DNA of 64,000 bases from Lentibacillus halodurans. Lineage in GTDB: Bacteria; Bacillota; Bacilli; Bacillales; Amphibacillaceae. Location: positions 1 to 64,000 of the forward strand of contig NZ_FOJW01000010.1 in assembly GCF_900112045.1 (NCBI RefSeq), in the 5' to 3' direction. The notes under the pieces were generated by a model. That model saw nothing but the letters and a program-made list of their open reading frames with translations, had not been told where the DNA came from and ran no database searches. Position 1 is the first letter of the stretch. The number at the start of each line of letters is the position of its first letter. Made by a program: the position numbers and the translations under genes. This document shows positions 63,496 to 64,000 of the stretch, piece by piece.

Positions 63496-64000
63496 CTAAC
63501 TGCTCACATGATACAGATCATTGAAAAAGCCCAAAAGCTGTTGACTTGGAGCCGACCAGCTGAATGCTTTGGCTGTTTCGCGTGCCTGCTTGCCAATCCT
63601 TTCCCGCAAGGCTGTGTCCTCCAGTTTCATGATCGTATGGATTAAGTTATCTTTGTGACCCGGATCATAGTGCAACCCATTTTCACCATCCGTTACCTGT
63701 TCTGCAGTCGGTCCTGAATTGGCTACAATAACTGGCAGCCCCGAGGCCATTGCTTCAAGTATAACTAAACCGAGTGTTTCAGTTTGCGACGGAAAAACAA
63801 AGATATCAGACGATGCATAAGCCTTTGCCAGCTCTTCCCCATGCATAAAGCCAGTAAACACAGTCGGTGTCCCTTCGAAATAAGATTCGAGTTTTTCCCG
63901 GTGCGGACCATCACCAACAATCGCCAGACGGAATTGATCGGAATAATGTAAGACATGCCGGATTTTTTCAATTTCTTTTTCCACCGCCAGACGCCCGACA
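63496..64000 (-). CDS. Glycosyltransferase, GT4 family, C-terminal part (runs off right edge)
   Basis: This is the C-terminal ~168 residues of a retaining GT-B glycosyltransferase. The donor-binding region shows VGRLAVEKEIEKI, FRLAIVGDGPHREKLESYF, FTGFMHGEELAKAYASSDIF and VFPSQTETLGLVILEAMASG, the EX7E motif of family 4. The N-terminal acceptor domain lies outside the window. It probably adds a sugar to a lipid or surface polymer (for example a diacylglycerol glucosyl- or mannosyltransferase), but the exact acceptor cannot be read here. Confidence 0.87.
   Translation of the reverse strand, partial: VGRLAVEKEIEKIRHVLHYSDQFRLAIVGDGPHREKLESYFEGTPTVFTGFMHGEELAKAYASSDIFVFPSQTETLGLVILEAMASGLPVIVANSGPTAEQVTDGENGLHYDPGHKDNLIHTIMKLEDTALRERIGKQARETAKAFSWSAPSQQLLGFFNDLYHVSS

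Overview
The window is a stretch of chromosome from a low-GC, spore-forming member of the Bacillaceae. I judge it to be a moderately halophilic or marine type related to Virgibacillus, Oceanobacillus or Lentibacillus. The supporting signs are strong Bacillus-type Shine-Dalgarno sequences, frequent GTG/TTG starts, a CsgA-like sporulation protein, an intracellular subtilisin with the LIPY pro-segment, SppA next to an RDD protein, a QoxABCD quinol oxidase, a BCCT osmolyte transporter and several DUF3231 proteins. The genus is inferred, not proven. Most of the window is ordinary chromosomal metabolism, transport and housekeeping. No prophage, integron, CRISPR array, rRNA or tRNA was seen.

Layout. 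0-1.5 kb is mobile-element debris: the 5' end of an IS110-type transposase running off the left edge, a frameshifted IS110 relic, and a long non-coding repeat with AGGCTGGGACA ends that recurs at 35.2 kb. 1.6-10.4 kb holds single genes: an S9 peptidase, alpha/beta hydrolase, a tiny holin-like toxin, a family 6 DNA glycosylase, an MDR oxidoreductase, an APH-like kinase, GNAT, an AI-2E/PerM permease and a VOC protein. 10.8-19.0 kb, mostly minus strand, holds CsgA, a small charged protein, an acyl-CoA ligase, a DehI-family protein, YteJ-SppA, a PC4/YdbC protein, an SDR, a DnaQ-like exonuclease and a DHA2 drug exporter. 20.7-23.9 kb is a PTS operon (IIA, BglG/LicT-type antiterminator, IICB of GlcNAc/glucose type) behind a readable RAT/terminator switch. 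24.1-26.5 kb has IspA, a DUF4352 lipoprotein broken by an amber codon, and a DUF4064 protein.

26.6-33.8 kb is a carboxylate-uptake region: a CitA/CitB-like two-component system, TctC-TctB-TctA and a DASS/SLC13 permease, with a cre box and a 14-bp dyad in front of tctC. 34.0-45.7 kb holds a ring-cleaving dioxygenase, a secreted protein, two DUF3231 proteins, a chemoreceptor, a BCCT transporter, an LLM flavin monooxygenase with its FMN reductase and a divergent HxlR regulator, and an exported M19 dipeptidase. 46.0-54.7 kb holds a YhfP reductase, a frameshifted third DUF3231 gene, a GntR/YtrA-type ABC operon whose permease is frameshifted, an aldehyde dehydrogenase, a second holin-like toxin, an HTH protein and a 3-hydroxyacyl-CoA dehydrogenase. 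55.0-58.8 kb has a DUF3298-type protein and a LytTR regulator fused to a dead ABC ATPase domain, next to an ABC-2 exporter. 59.1-62.9 kb is qoxABCD. The window ends in a small membrane protein and the C-terminal part of a family 4 glycosyltransferase.

The most interesting items are two type I toxin candidates whose stop codons lie inside shared bidirectional terminators, the antitermination switch of the PTS operon, the tct regulatory region, the LytTR/pseudo-ABC fusion, the broken DUF3231, permease and lipoprotein genes, and the nested non-coding repeat.
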